A stretch of 9,713 nt of DNA from Planctomycetaceae bacterium. GTDB taxonomy: Bacteria; Planctomycetota; Planctomycetia; Pirellulales; Thermoguttaceae. The stretch spans positions 1 to 9,713 of the forward strand of contig JAIRTV010000008.1 of the NCBI GenBank assembly GCA_031254675.1, written 5' to 3'. This document shows, piece after piece, positions 1 through 6,596 of the stretch. Each line of letters opens with the position of its first letter. The stretch's first letter is position 1. The position numbers were made by a program, and so were the translations under genes. The notes under the pieces are model-generated. The model had not been told where the DNA came from. It saw only the letters and a program-made list of their open reading frames with translations, and ran no database searches.

Positions 1-2
1 AT

Positions 3-3000
3 AATTACTTCAAACTCCAAAACAATCACAACGATTTAGGTTCGCGTCAAGACTACCATTTAGAACTTGTAGAACTTGACGGAACCACGCCAGGAGATAA
101 TATTTTGAAGTTACATTTAGACCCAGTCCAAAATATTCACCTCTATTGGGAAGGTGCCCACACCGATCAATGGAATCTCGGTACGAATAACTGGCTCAAA
201 GAAGACAAAGCAACACAAACAAATTTTGTCAACGGTGATTACGTAACATTCCAAAGTGATTTGGCACAGAATCACAACATTGATCTCGGCAGTGCAGATC
301 GAATTGTTTCCGGTGCCGAAATCAAAGATGGAAACTTCCACATTTACGGCGATTCTGACATCAAACTCATCGGTAATACTACCGGAAATTACAGCAACGC
401 AACCGGACGACTGGATATAACCGGTAACGGCTCCGTAACGCTCGGTGTTGCTACCGAGTTTGAAAACGGTATCACCGTCAATGGTAGTAACCGTGAAATC
501 GTGATCGGAAATGACGAAGCTCTCGGTAACACCGGAAATAAAGTTACCATCGGCAACTCAACAACCAGTACAGTTACCCTTAAAAACGATAATGAAAATC
601 GGAAAATCAAAAGTGATGTCAATCTGATTTCAAGTAACCTTAATATTAATACTCAAAAAGATACCGATCTCACTTTTGAAGGGGCACTTACCGCAACCGG
701 TAACAATATTACATTCACCAAAGATGGAAACGGTTCCGTGTCCTTTGTCGGAAACAACCACTCTTTAAGTAACAATGGTAACGCAACAATTAACACCGGT
801 ACTTTCCGTCTCGGAGATTCAGCCAACATCGGAGGTAATGCGTTCGATGCCGGAAATACATTTAACTTGAAAAACGGTACTGAAATTGCCGGTAACGGAA
901 CTCTTACCGCAAAAACAATCACGCTCAACGGTAAGATTGCACCCGGAATCGATGGTGTTAATGAAAAAGGAATTGGAACGCTTACCTTCAACGGAAACAC
1001 TACCTTCAACGATGCAAACCTGTTAATCGATCTGAAAGACGGCAACATCTCCGACAAAATCATTATCTTAAATGGAAATGCTAATATTAATCATGCCAAT
1101 ACAGTTACAGTCAACAATCTTAGAACAGGAGTTTACACAATTATCGACGCAAGTCAGCAGAACAGTACCTTGTCAGGTGATGTCGGAATGTGGGGTGATC
1201 CAATATTACCCTCAACAACAACACGTGCCAGTGCAAACTTACTGAGAAATGGCGACCTCATGCAATTAGCCGTTAATGTTGATAATCTCTCTCTCACATG
1301 GAACGGAAACAAGGACAATATCTGGAATATAGAAACAACCCAAAACTGGACTAACGATAAAACCAAAAAAGACGACGAAATCTTCATGCTTCTTGATACA
1401 GTTACATTTAACGGTCAAGGTCAAGGTGATGTCGATGTCGTTGCACAAGGTGTTACAGTTGCCGATATGTATATCAAAGATGGTGAATATCGTTTCACCA
1501 ACGGTGATATTCGCGGTAGTGTTGGTAGTGTTGGCGACGGAAACCTCAATATCTCCGGCGGAACAACACTGTTTGAACAATCACTCGACTTTGCAGGAAG
1601 CCTCAATGTCTCCGGCGGAAGAACAATGTTCACAATGCTCAACAACTTCGACGAGGGTATCAATATTCAAGGCAAAGCCGAAGTAACACAAATTGGTTTG
1701 TTTACCAGTGCAGGAAATTTCATGCTTGGTAAAGATGCAACATTAAACCTTGCACCTGACGAAAGATTCTCCAGTATTCATGTTGCCGGTACTCTTGATC
1801 TTCAAGGTAACGTTAATCTGATCGGAGAAACACCAAAAGACGCAACAACTTTTTATGATGTGATTGTTGCCGGAACACTCAACCAAGACCAACTACATTC
1901 CAAATTCGATAGAACTTGGGGACTAAAAAGTTGGGGAGCAACCTTTGAAGACCCAAACGATACTAGTATGGATTTGTCGTACGCACCAATTACACCTTAC
2001 GATTTTGCAAATATTCACGGTCTTGGTTGGAATATGAAAGAATCCGCAAGAGCTGTTTCAGACATTATCAAACAGCCCAATCTTTCCGAACAATGGGACG
2101 AACTCAATACTTATCTCTACGCTTTGAATGAGGACGCCGACATAATTTCCGTACTGGATCAGCTTCGCGGAACCGAACAAGCCGCCGACGCCTTAACCAT
2201 CGCCCTTTGGGATCCATGGACAAAAGTGTATCAACAATTACTCAAACGTGATGACAACACCGTCGCTCCGGTTGTCCGCGCAAACGGTCAAGCTCCAGGA
2301 ACCTTCCAGTTCAAAAATCGAAACGTCTGGATCGAAAGTTATTATCGTTATACCGATGTCAACGGCGATAAAAATGCGAAAAAATATTACGAAAATCGTG
2401 GTGGTTTGATGTTGGGGTTGGATACCAAAGTAACTCATTCCACTTCACTCGGTATTGCTTTCGGGTTCGGCGACCCGCGACTCACCAGCGGGTTCGGAAA
2501 AATCGAAGCCGACGACTACACTCTCGCCTTGTACAGCCGCACTCGATTCAACGAGTATCGACTCAATACCTTCTTCGGGTTCGGAACACAAGAGTTCAAG
2601 TATCAACGTAACAACCTCCTAACAAATGATATTCACAACGCCAGTTATAACGCCAGTTATGACGGTAACGCCCTGTACGTTAGCACCGAATTACTCCGCC
2701 CCGTCAATTGGAGTGACGCTTGGACATTGTACCCAACCGCCGCACTCGATTATCAACGGTCATGGAGTTACAGTTTCACCGAACAAGGCGGAAACTTTGG
2801 ACAATCCGTACGAAAAGGTAACGCCGACCGATTCATCGGGCGCGTCGGACTCGATTCAAAATACCGCTACTCACACTACTTCAATCTCCTCACCCGTTTG
2901 CAAGCCGGCTATCTCGTCGGCGGCGATACCCATACCTCCATCCGTTCCTCCTTCACCGGAACAACTCCCGTCATGACATTGCACGGCATTGATCTCGGAA

Positions 3001-3143
3001 GAACTCAGTTTAACCTCGGAATCGGTGGCGAATGGTTCGTCGATGAAATCAAAAGTCTCAAATTCTTCGGAAATTACGACCTCGACTTCGGAAAACGTCA
3101 CGCCATGCAAACCCTGCAACTCGGTCTGCTCGTTATTTTCTAA
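3..3143 (+). CDS. Autotransporter (type V secretion), 5'-truncated by the window edge
   Basis: The reading frame is open from base 3 with no stop before it. The TTG at 105 is therefore only an internal codon; 34 further codons precede it, and the signal peptide and true start lie outside the window. About 1,046 residues are visible. The passenger (to about 2310) is Asn/Gly/Thr-rich and built of short beta-helix-like repeats of the type LTAKTITLNGKIAPG (about 892-950). Two modules carry a WxG...W...NW pattern, one near 147-200 and one near 1299-1345. A duplicated LNxSGGxTxF unit sits at about 1545-1635. From about 2316 to 3140, roughly 275 residues starting around NVWIESYYRY form the C-terminal barrel (autotransporter beta-domain family). 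The protein ends in LQLGLLVIF, and the final Phe fits the outer-membrane insertion signal. By family, the barrel sits in the outer membrane and exposes the passenger; adhesion is a guess. There is no neighbouring partner gene. Confidence 0.88.
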   Translation, partial: NYFKLQNNHNDLGSRQDYHLELVELDGTTPGDNILKLHLDPVQNIHLYWEGAHTDQWNLGTNNWLKEDKATQTNFVNGDYVTFQSDLAQNHNIDLGSADRIVSGAEIKDGNFHIYGDSDIKLIGNTTGNYSNATGRLDITGNGSVTLGVATEFENGITVNGSNREIVIGNDEALGNTGNKVTIGNSTTSTVTLKNDNENRKIKSDVNLISSNLNINTQKDTDLTFEGALTATGNNITFTKDGNGSVSFVGNNHSLSNNGNATINTGTFRLGDSANIGGNAFDAGNTFNLKNGTEIAGNGTLTAKTITLNGKIAPGIDGVNEKGIGTLTFNGNTTFNDANLLIDLKDGNISDKIIILNGNANINHANTVTVNNLRTGVYTIIDASQQNSTLSGDVGMWGDPILPSTTTRASANLLRNGDLMQLAVNVDNLSLTWNGNKDNIWNIETTQNWTNDKTKKDDEIFMLLDTVTFNGQGQGDVDVVAQGVTVADMYIKDGEYRFTNGDIRGSVGSVGDGNLNISGGTTLFEQSLDFAGSLNVSGGRTMFTMLNNFDEGINIQGKAEVTQIGLFTSAGNFMLGKDATLNLAPDERFSSIHVAGTLDLQGNVNLIGETPKDATTFYDVIVAGTLNQDQLHSKFDRTWGLKSWGATFEDPNDTSMDLSYAPITPYDFANIHGLGWNMKESARAVSDIIKQPNLSEQWDELNTYLYALNEDADIISVLDQLRGTEQAADALTIALWDPWTKVYQQLLKRDDNTVAPVVRANGQAPGTFQFKNRNVWIESYYRYTDVNGDKNAKKYYENRGGLMLGLDTKVTHSTSLGIAFGFGDPRLTSGFGKIEADDYTLALYSRTRFNEYRLNTFFGFGTQEFKYQRNNLLTNDIHNASYNASYDGNALYVSTELLRPVNWSDAWTLYPTAALDYQRSWSYSFTEQGGNFGQSVRKGNADRFIGRVGLDSKYRYSHYFNLLTRLQAGYLVGGDTHTSIRSSFTGTTPVMTLHGIDLGRTQFNLGIGGEWFVDEIKSLKFFGNYDLDFGKRHAMQTLQLGLLVIF

Positions 3144-3191
3144 GTGAATAAATAAATCCTTCACCACAACACAAACAATGATCAACCATCC

Positions 3192-3226
3192 GGGCAATAA
3201 CATTCGCTCCACCGAAAATATTGCCC
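3192..3226. other. Stem-loop in the 3' region of the autotransporter transcript
   Basis: GGGCAATA (3192-3199) is perfectly complementary to TATTGCCC (3219-3226) across a 19-base loop, 48 bases after the autotransporter stop. A competing smaller stem, ACCGAA/TTCGGT (3211-3216 and 3228-3233), overlaps it. No T-run follows, so a classic intrinsic terminator is not supported. It could protect the 3' end of the mRNA or be chance. Confidence 0.3.
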
Positions 3227-3371
3227 CTTCGGTTGACATTTCTAAACAAAATTTCGCGCCAATTCAACTCGCGCAAAAGTTACACAACCGGCAATGAATA
3301 ATCTTCATAATGCCCCGGTCTCTAAACTTCAAAAACAAATCGCTAATAGTGTCACACGCAGATTATTCACC

Positions 3372-3399
3372 TTGTACTAAATACTCATAGTGGTAAAAT
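3372..3399 (+). promoter_or_regulatory. Possible sigma70-like promoter for the DUF3782-like gene
   Basis: TTGTAC (3372-3377) and TAAAAT (3394-3399) are separated by 16 bases. The -10 box matches the consensus at five of six positions, but the -35 box at only three. The pair lies about 50 bases before the ATG at 3451. AT-rich spacers often give such matches by chance, and promoter consensus in this lineage is uncertain. Confidence 0.22.
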
Positions 3400-3450
3400 C
3401 TCCAATTATGCAAACTATTCTCTTCACCACTAACCATTCTCAAAAAAATA

Positions 3451-4215
3451 ATGACACAAGAAAAAGAAATTATCGACTATGAAAAAGGTCTTACCTTCGA
3501 AAAAGTCTGGGCAAGTATCCAGAAATTAGGCGACAAAATCGAAGGCTTAACCGACAAATACGACGCCATCTTCGAACGTGAAGCAAAAGAACGTCAAGAA
3601 CGTGAAGCTAAAGAACGTGAAGAACGACGAAAAGCCGATGAAGAACGACGAAAAGCCGATGAAGAACGACGAAAAGCCGATGAAGAACGGCGAATCGAAC
3701 TCAAAGAAGCTACAAAAAAAGCCACGGAATCTATTGATAGAGCTGCTCGTCTTGTTGCAAGCCTTAGCAAGGAATTTCGCAATCTTGGCAATCGTTTCGG
3801 CGATCTTGTCGAACATCTGATTGCTCCAGGAATTGCGGAACAATTTCGACAGATTGGCTATTTTTTTGAGGATGCCGTGCCGCCGTTCGGTTTAAAATTT
3901 TACGAAGCGGGAAACGTGATTGCTCAAGCTGATGTTGTACTCGAAAATGACACAACGATTGCGATTATCGAAATCAAAGCCAATCCCAATACCGCCGATG
4001 TTAAAGACCATCTGAAACGCATGAAAATACTTCGTCAGTATTATGATCAGCAACCCGATAAAGCGAACAAAAAACTTATCGGAGCGATTGCCGGTGCTAT
4101 TTTTCATAGAGAGGCTAAAGATATGGCGACAGAGATTGGTTTTTACATCTTCACGCAAAGTGGTGACACGATCAAACTCAATGTCCCCGAAAATTTCAAA
4201 CCTCGTCTCTTTTAA
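3451..4215 (+). CDS. Coiled-coil protein with DUF3782-like PD-(D/E)XK nuclease-fold domain
   Basis: The product has 254 residues. Residues 1-45 are a mixed N-terminus. Residues 43-95 are a highly charged Glu/Arg/Lys helix, probably a coiled coil, containing three perfect RRKADEE heptads encoded by a 21-bp tandem repeat. Residues 105-254 resemble the DUF3782 / restriction-endonuclease-like family. GNRFGDLVEHL (113-123) supplies the helix with Glu121. D161 in AQADVVL, followed by E174 and K176 in IIEIKA, matches the D-x(n)-E-x-K core of PD-(D/E)XK enzymes, so the putative metal-binding residues are intact. No signal peptide or membrane segment is seen. The ATG follows an A-rich stretch without a Shine-Dalgarno sequence; I accept it because the N-terminal sequence looks family-like. 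The cellular role is unknown: the family is widespread and nuclease activity is inferred from the fold only. No methyltransferase, helicase or other defence partner lies beside it. Confidence 0.82.
   Translation: MTQEKEIIDYEKGLTFEKVWASIQKLGDKIEGLTDKYDAIFEREAKERQEREAKEREERRKADEERRKADEERRKADEERRIELKEATKKATESIDRAARLVASLSKEFRNLGNRFGDLVEHLIAPGIAEQFRQIGYFFEDAVPPFGLKFYEAGNVIAQADVVLENDTTIAIIEIKANPNTADVKDHLKRMKILRQYYDQQPDKANKKLIGAIAGAIFHREAKDMATEIGFYIFTQSGDTIKLNVPENFKPRLF
3619..3692 (+). repeat. 21-bp in-frame tandem repeat inside the coiled-coil coding region
   Basis: Three identical 21-bp units run at 3619-3639, 3640-3660 and 3661-3681, each beginning GAAGAACGACG. A partial fourth copy at 3682-3692 has one change. 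The period equals seven codons, one coiled-coil heptad, so gain or loss of units keeps the frame and changes rod length by a whole heptad. The perfect identity suggests recent slippage. Confidence 0.95.
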
Positions 4216-4296
4216 AAGTGAACACGCTAATCATTCCAGTCGAAAACAGGTAATTCGAGAAGAATTCCGACAACCCTAAACCGTCATTTTTCGATA

Positions 4297-5019
4297 ATGA
4301 TACATTCTCATTCAAACAATATTCATTCGCATAGTATTGCCGATCTTGGCGAAGTCCAACTCGATTTGGGACGTCAGGAACGGTGCGGTTTTCCCGAAGT
4401 AATTTACGGTGAAGGGAAAACAAAAGAAACTATTTTAAAGATTTTTTATTCCCTTAAAGAGCATGGACTTGACGGATTCGCAACCCGAATTGATACGGAG
4501 AAAGGGCAATTTCTCGAACAAGAATTATCGACAACCGGTTGTTCATTTCGGTACAACCCAACCGCGCGAACATTTCGGTTGCTCGCTCATTCCGAACCCT
4601 TGCCAACCACACACGGTAAAATCGCCATCATTTCGGCAGGAACAAGTGATGCTCCCGTCGCAGAAGAAGCCCGCGAAACAGCGTTGTGGACTGGAGCGGA
4701 AGTCGTGTTTGTTCAAGATGTTGGAGTTGCGGGACCGCACCGGTTGCAAGCAAAATTGCCGGAATTTCAAGACGCCGACGCTATTGTTGTGGTCGCCGGA
4801 ATGGAAGGCGCATTGCCAAGTGTTGTTGGTGGGTTTGTCGCTTGCCCCATTATTGCCGTACCAACAAGTGTTGGTTACGGCGCGAGTTTTGGCGGTTTAG
4901 CCGCGTTGCTGGGAATGTTAAATAGTTGTGCGTCCAATGTTACGGTTGTTAATATTGACGCCGGGTTCAAAGCCGGTTATGTTGCCGGACTGATCGCGAA
5001 AAGAAAAACGCAACAGTAA
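4297..5019 (+). CDS. larB: LarB, pyridinium-3,5-biscarboxylic acid mononucleotide synthase
   Basis: The product has 240 residues, close to the usual LarB length. LarB carboxylates the pyridine ring of nicotinic acid adenine dinucleotide and hydrolyses the phosphoanhydride, giving the precursor that LarE (sulfur insertion) and LarC (nickel insertion) turn into the nickel-pincer cofactor of lactate racemase and relatives. The C-terminal half is AIR-carboxylase-like (PurE-like), with ISAGTSDAPVAEEA (112-125), DVGVAGPHRL (141-150), VVAGMEGALPSVVGG (165-179), VPTSVGYGASFGG (188-200) and LNSCAS (208-213). Cys211 and Glu170 are spaced as are the Cys221 and Glu180 I recall as catalytic in Lactobacillus LarB. 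The N-terminal GRQERCGFPEVIYGEGKT (25-42) is also LarB-like. The first 13 residues hold four histidines and look non-conserved. The ATG has no evident Shine-Dalgarno sequence, but no other plausible start exists. It lies 81 bp after the nuclease-fold gene, with no larC or larE in the window. Confidence 0.93.
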   Translation: MIHSHSNNIHSHSIADLGEVQLDLGRQERCGFPEVIYGEGKTKETILKIFYSLKEHGLDGFATRIDTEKGQFLEQELSTTGCSFRYNPTARTFRLLAHSEPLPTTHGKIAIISAGTSDAPVAEEARETALWTGAEVVFVQDVGVAGPHRLQAKLPEFQDADAIVVVAGMEGALPSVVGGFVACPIIAVPTSVGYGASFGGLAALLGMLNSCASNVTVVNIDAGFKAGYVAGLIAKRKTQQ

Positions 5020-5067
5020 AAAAAACGATTACGTATTATTTAATTTAATTGTTTGGTTTGTTTGGTT

Positions 5068-6021
5068 TTACAATGACCGAATGATTTCATCTAAGGATAT
5101 TTTGGGCGTCCAACCGAGTAATTCTTTTGCTCGTCTGAGATCGGGAATACGGCGACGCATGTCGTCGAAACCGGGACCGTAAGCCTCGTCATAAGAAACG
5201 TACACCATTGTCGATTGCGAACCGAGTATTGCAATAACTCGTTCGGCGAGTTGGCGAATACTGATTTCTTCATTGCTTCCAAGATTGACAACTCGCCCGA
5301 TTGCTTGCGGCGTACTGGGAAAACGGAGCAACGCCTCAACCACGTCCAACACCGAACAAAAACAACGTTGTTGGTTACCGTCGCCGTAAATCTCCAACGG
5401 TTGATGACGTTTTGCGGCGGCAACAAAACGCGGTAACACCATCCCGTATTGACCTGATTGACGTTGCCCGACCGTGTTGAACAACCGGACAAGATACACC
5501 GGCAAACTCGATTGATAATAATGGGCAAGCACTAGAAATTCGTCGAGCATTTTCGCCGCGGCGTAAGCCCAACGGCGTTTCGATGTCGAACCCATGACCA
5601 CATCGTTTTCTTCTTGAAACGGAACCGCATCCGATTTGCCGTAAACTTCGCTGGTGGAAGTCAACAGAAGTGGACGGCGATAACGTGCACAAAATTCGAC
5701 TAAAATATCGGTTGTCCGAACAATCCGTTGAACTGTTTCCACCGGACGATCAATAATCAGTTTGACGCCGACCGCACTGGCAAGATGATACACGAAATCA
5801 TGTTTCGGAACTTCTCGATCCATAAGGCGGGCATCATCCGCCGAGGCAATAATAGCACGAAAACGGTTGGCGGGAAAATCGGATTCGAGTGCGGCGATAT
5901 TTTCCCAACGCCCCGTCGAAAGATCATCAATCACCGTAACATTGTTTCCGGCGTGGAGCAACGCCTCCGCCAAATGGGAACCAATAAATCCGGCACCACC
6001 TGTAACAAGATAATTTTTCAT
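5068..6021 (-). CDS. NAD-dependent sugar-nucleotide epimerase/dehydratase (extended SDR)
   Basis: This is an extended short-chain dehydrogenase, 317 residues from the chosen start. TGGAGFIG (7-14) is the Rossmann GxxGxxG dinucleotide site. IDDLSTG (31-37) ends strand 2 with acidic residues, favouring NAD over NADP. LTSTSEVYG (120-128) carries the catalytic Ser/Thr, and YAAAK (153-157) is the catalytic Tyr-x3-Lys pair. The C-terminal part, with YGMVLPRFV, IYGDGNQQRCFCSVLDVV and YDEAYGPGFDDMRRR, resembles the UDP-glucuronate decarboxylase / GDP-mannose dehydratase-like branch. The exact sugar cannot be decided from sequence. The frame is open to a further ATG at 6057, but that would put 12 unrelated residues before the Rossmann strand and overlap the response regulator by 25 bp. 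Starting at 6021 leaves an 11-bp gap, so I prefer it. It is probably co-transcribed with the regulator and supplies an activated sugar for envelope or exopolysaccharide synthesis. Confidence 0.88.
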   Translation of the reverse strand: MKNYLVTGGAGFIGSHLAEALLHAGNNVTVIDDLSTGRWENIAALESDFPANRFRAIIASADDARLMDREVPKHDFVYHLASAVGVKLIIDRPVETVQRIVRTTDILVEFCARYRRPLLLTSTSEVYGKSDAVPFQEENDVVMGSTSKRRWAYAAAKMLDEFLVLAHYYQSSLPVYLVRLFNTVGQRQSGQYGMVLPRFVAAAKRHQPLEIYGDGNQQRCFCSVLDVVEALLRFPSTPQAIGRVVNLGSNEEISIRQLAERVIAILGSQSTMVYVSYDEAYGPGFDDMRRRIPDLRRAKELLGWTPKISLDEIIRSL

Positions 6022-6032
6022 TGTTCGAACAC

Positions 6033-6437
6033 CTAATGTCCCGCCGGAGCCAAACAACCAAGTAAACGTTGGACGCCATACAATAATTGTTCGAACCGAA
6101 TTGGTTTGTTGAGCAACACATCCGCTTTAATCCAGGCACGTTCCGATGCCGATTCCATTGAAAACTCAATATCCATATCACTTGTTGAACTACTCAACAA
6201 AATGAGCGGCATATTGGGATAATCTCTTTTGAAGTGATAGCACAAAGTAAATCCGCTATCGCTGTTTTCCATAATTAGATCAATAATCGCCAAATCAAAT
6301 TTTGAACGTCGAGCAAGTTCATAAGCTTGCTGTTCGCTTTCCGATTCGGTAACTGCAAAACCGGCATGTTGGAGTGATTGCTTTACTTTCAAACGAAAAT
6401 CGTGATCGTCTTCGACCAAAAGAATGTGGTAAGCCAT
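6033..6437 (-). CDS. Single-domain response regulator (receiver only)
   Basis: This 134-residue stand-alone receiver domain has no DNA-binding or enzymatic output domain. LLVEDDHD (6-13) carries the acidic metal-binding pocket, with E9, D10 and D11. D53 in AIIDLIME is the predicted phosphorylation site. LSSST (81-85) supplies the switch Ser/Thr, and K111 in LLNKP is the conserved lysine before the cis-proline. The stretch between strand 4 and the lysine is longer than usual and contains SERAWIKADVLLNKPIRFEQL-like sequence, marking a recognisable receiver subfamily. The ATG start has no Shine-Dalgarno sequence. It lies downstream of the histidine kinase on the same strand and 11 bp ahead of the epimerase start. 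It most likely takes phosphate from that kinase and acts by protein-protein contact or as a phosphorelay intermediate; its target is unknown. Confidence 0.92.
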   Translation of the reverse strand: MAYHILLVEDDHDFRLKVKQSLQHAGFAVTESESEQQAYELARRSKFDLAIIDLIMENSDSGFTLCYHFKRDYPNMPLILLSSSTSDMDIEFSMESASERAWIKADVLLNKPIRFEQLLYGVQRLLGCLAPAGH

Positions 6438-6560
6438 TGTTTTTGTGGAGGGTAAAAAGGGAGTGAATTGGTGAAAAAAATTGAGCAGACATTATGACAC
6501 AAATTGAGCCGGTTTTCAACGGGAATCTCTGGAGTCAATTGAAAATATTAACCCAAATCG

Positions 6561-6581
6561 AAAAAAAACAACGAACAGTTG
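6561..6581 (-). terminator. Weak terminator/attenuator-like signal after the kinase gene
   Basis: Read on the minus strand, a CAAC-TGTTC-GTTG hairpin (6581-6569) is followed directly by eight Ts (6568-6561), 16 bases after the kinase stop. The stem is only four pairs, so termination would be inefficient at best. It could partly uncouple the kinase from the response regulator, whose start is 159 bp below the kinase stop. Confidence 0.22.
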
Positions 6582-6596
6582 GTAATTTTTCCTTGT

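Larger units (their letters stand above)
3144..3450. other. Intergenic spacer between the autotransporter and nuclease-fold genes
   Basis: These 307 bases contain no convincing gene. Short frames on either strand lack start-site support and family resemblance. The visible structure is one 8-bp inverted repeat near the left end and a weak promoter-like pair near the right end, listed separately. The spacing suggests that the next gene is transcribed independently of the autotransporter. Confidence 0.6.

Noticed and set aside
105..107. TTG as the start of the autotransporter
   Set aside because: The same frame is open for 34 more codons back to the window edge, and no signal peptide follows the TTG. 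The gene is cut by the window, not started here.
3451..5019. Nuclease-fold gene plus larB as a defence or cofactor operon
   Set aside because: They share a strand with an 81-bp gap, but no known functional link exists between the families and nothing in the gap points to coupling.
5020..5067. Bidirectional terminator between larB and the epimerase
   Set aside because: The 48-bp convergent gap is AT-rich but contains no stem of useful length before a T-run on either strand.
6022..6057. Upstream ATG at 6057 as start of the epimerase
   Set aside because: It would add 12 residues unlike the family before the Rossmann strand and overlap the response regulator by 25 bp; the ATG at 6021 starts right at the fold.
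6513..6545. TTTTCAA/TTGAAAA inverted repeat in the kinase-regulator gap
   Set aside because: Only seven AT-rich pairs over a 19-base loop; expected by chance in such DNA.
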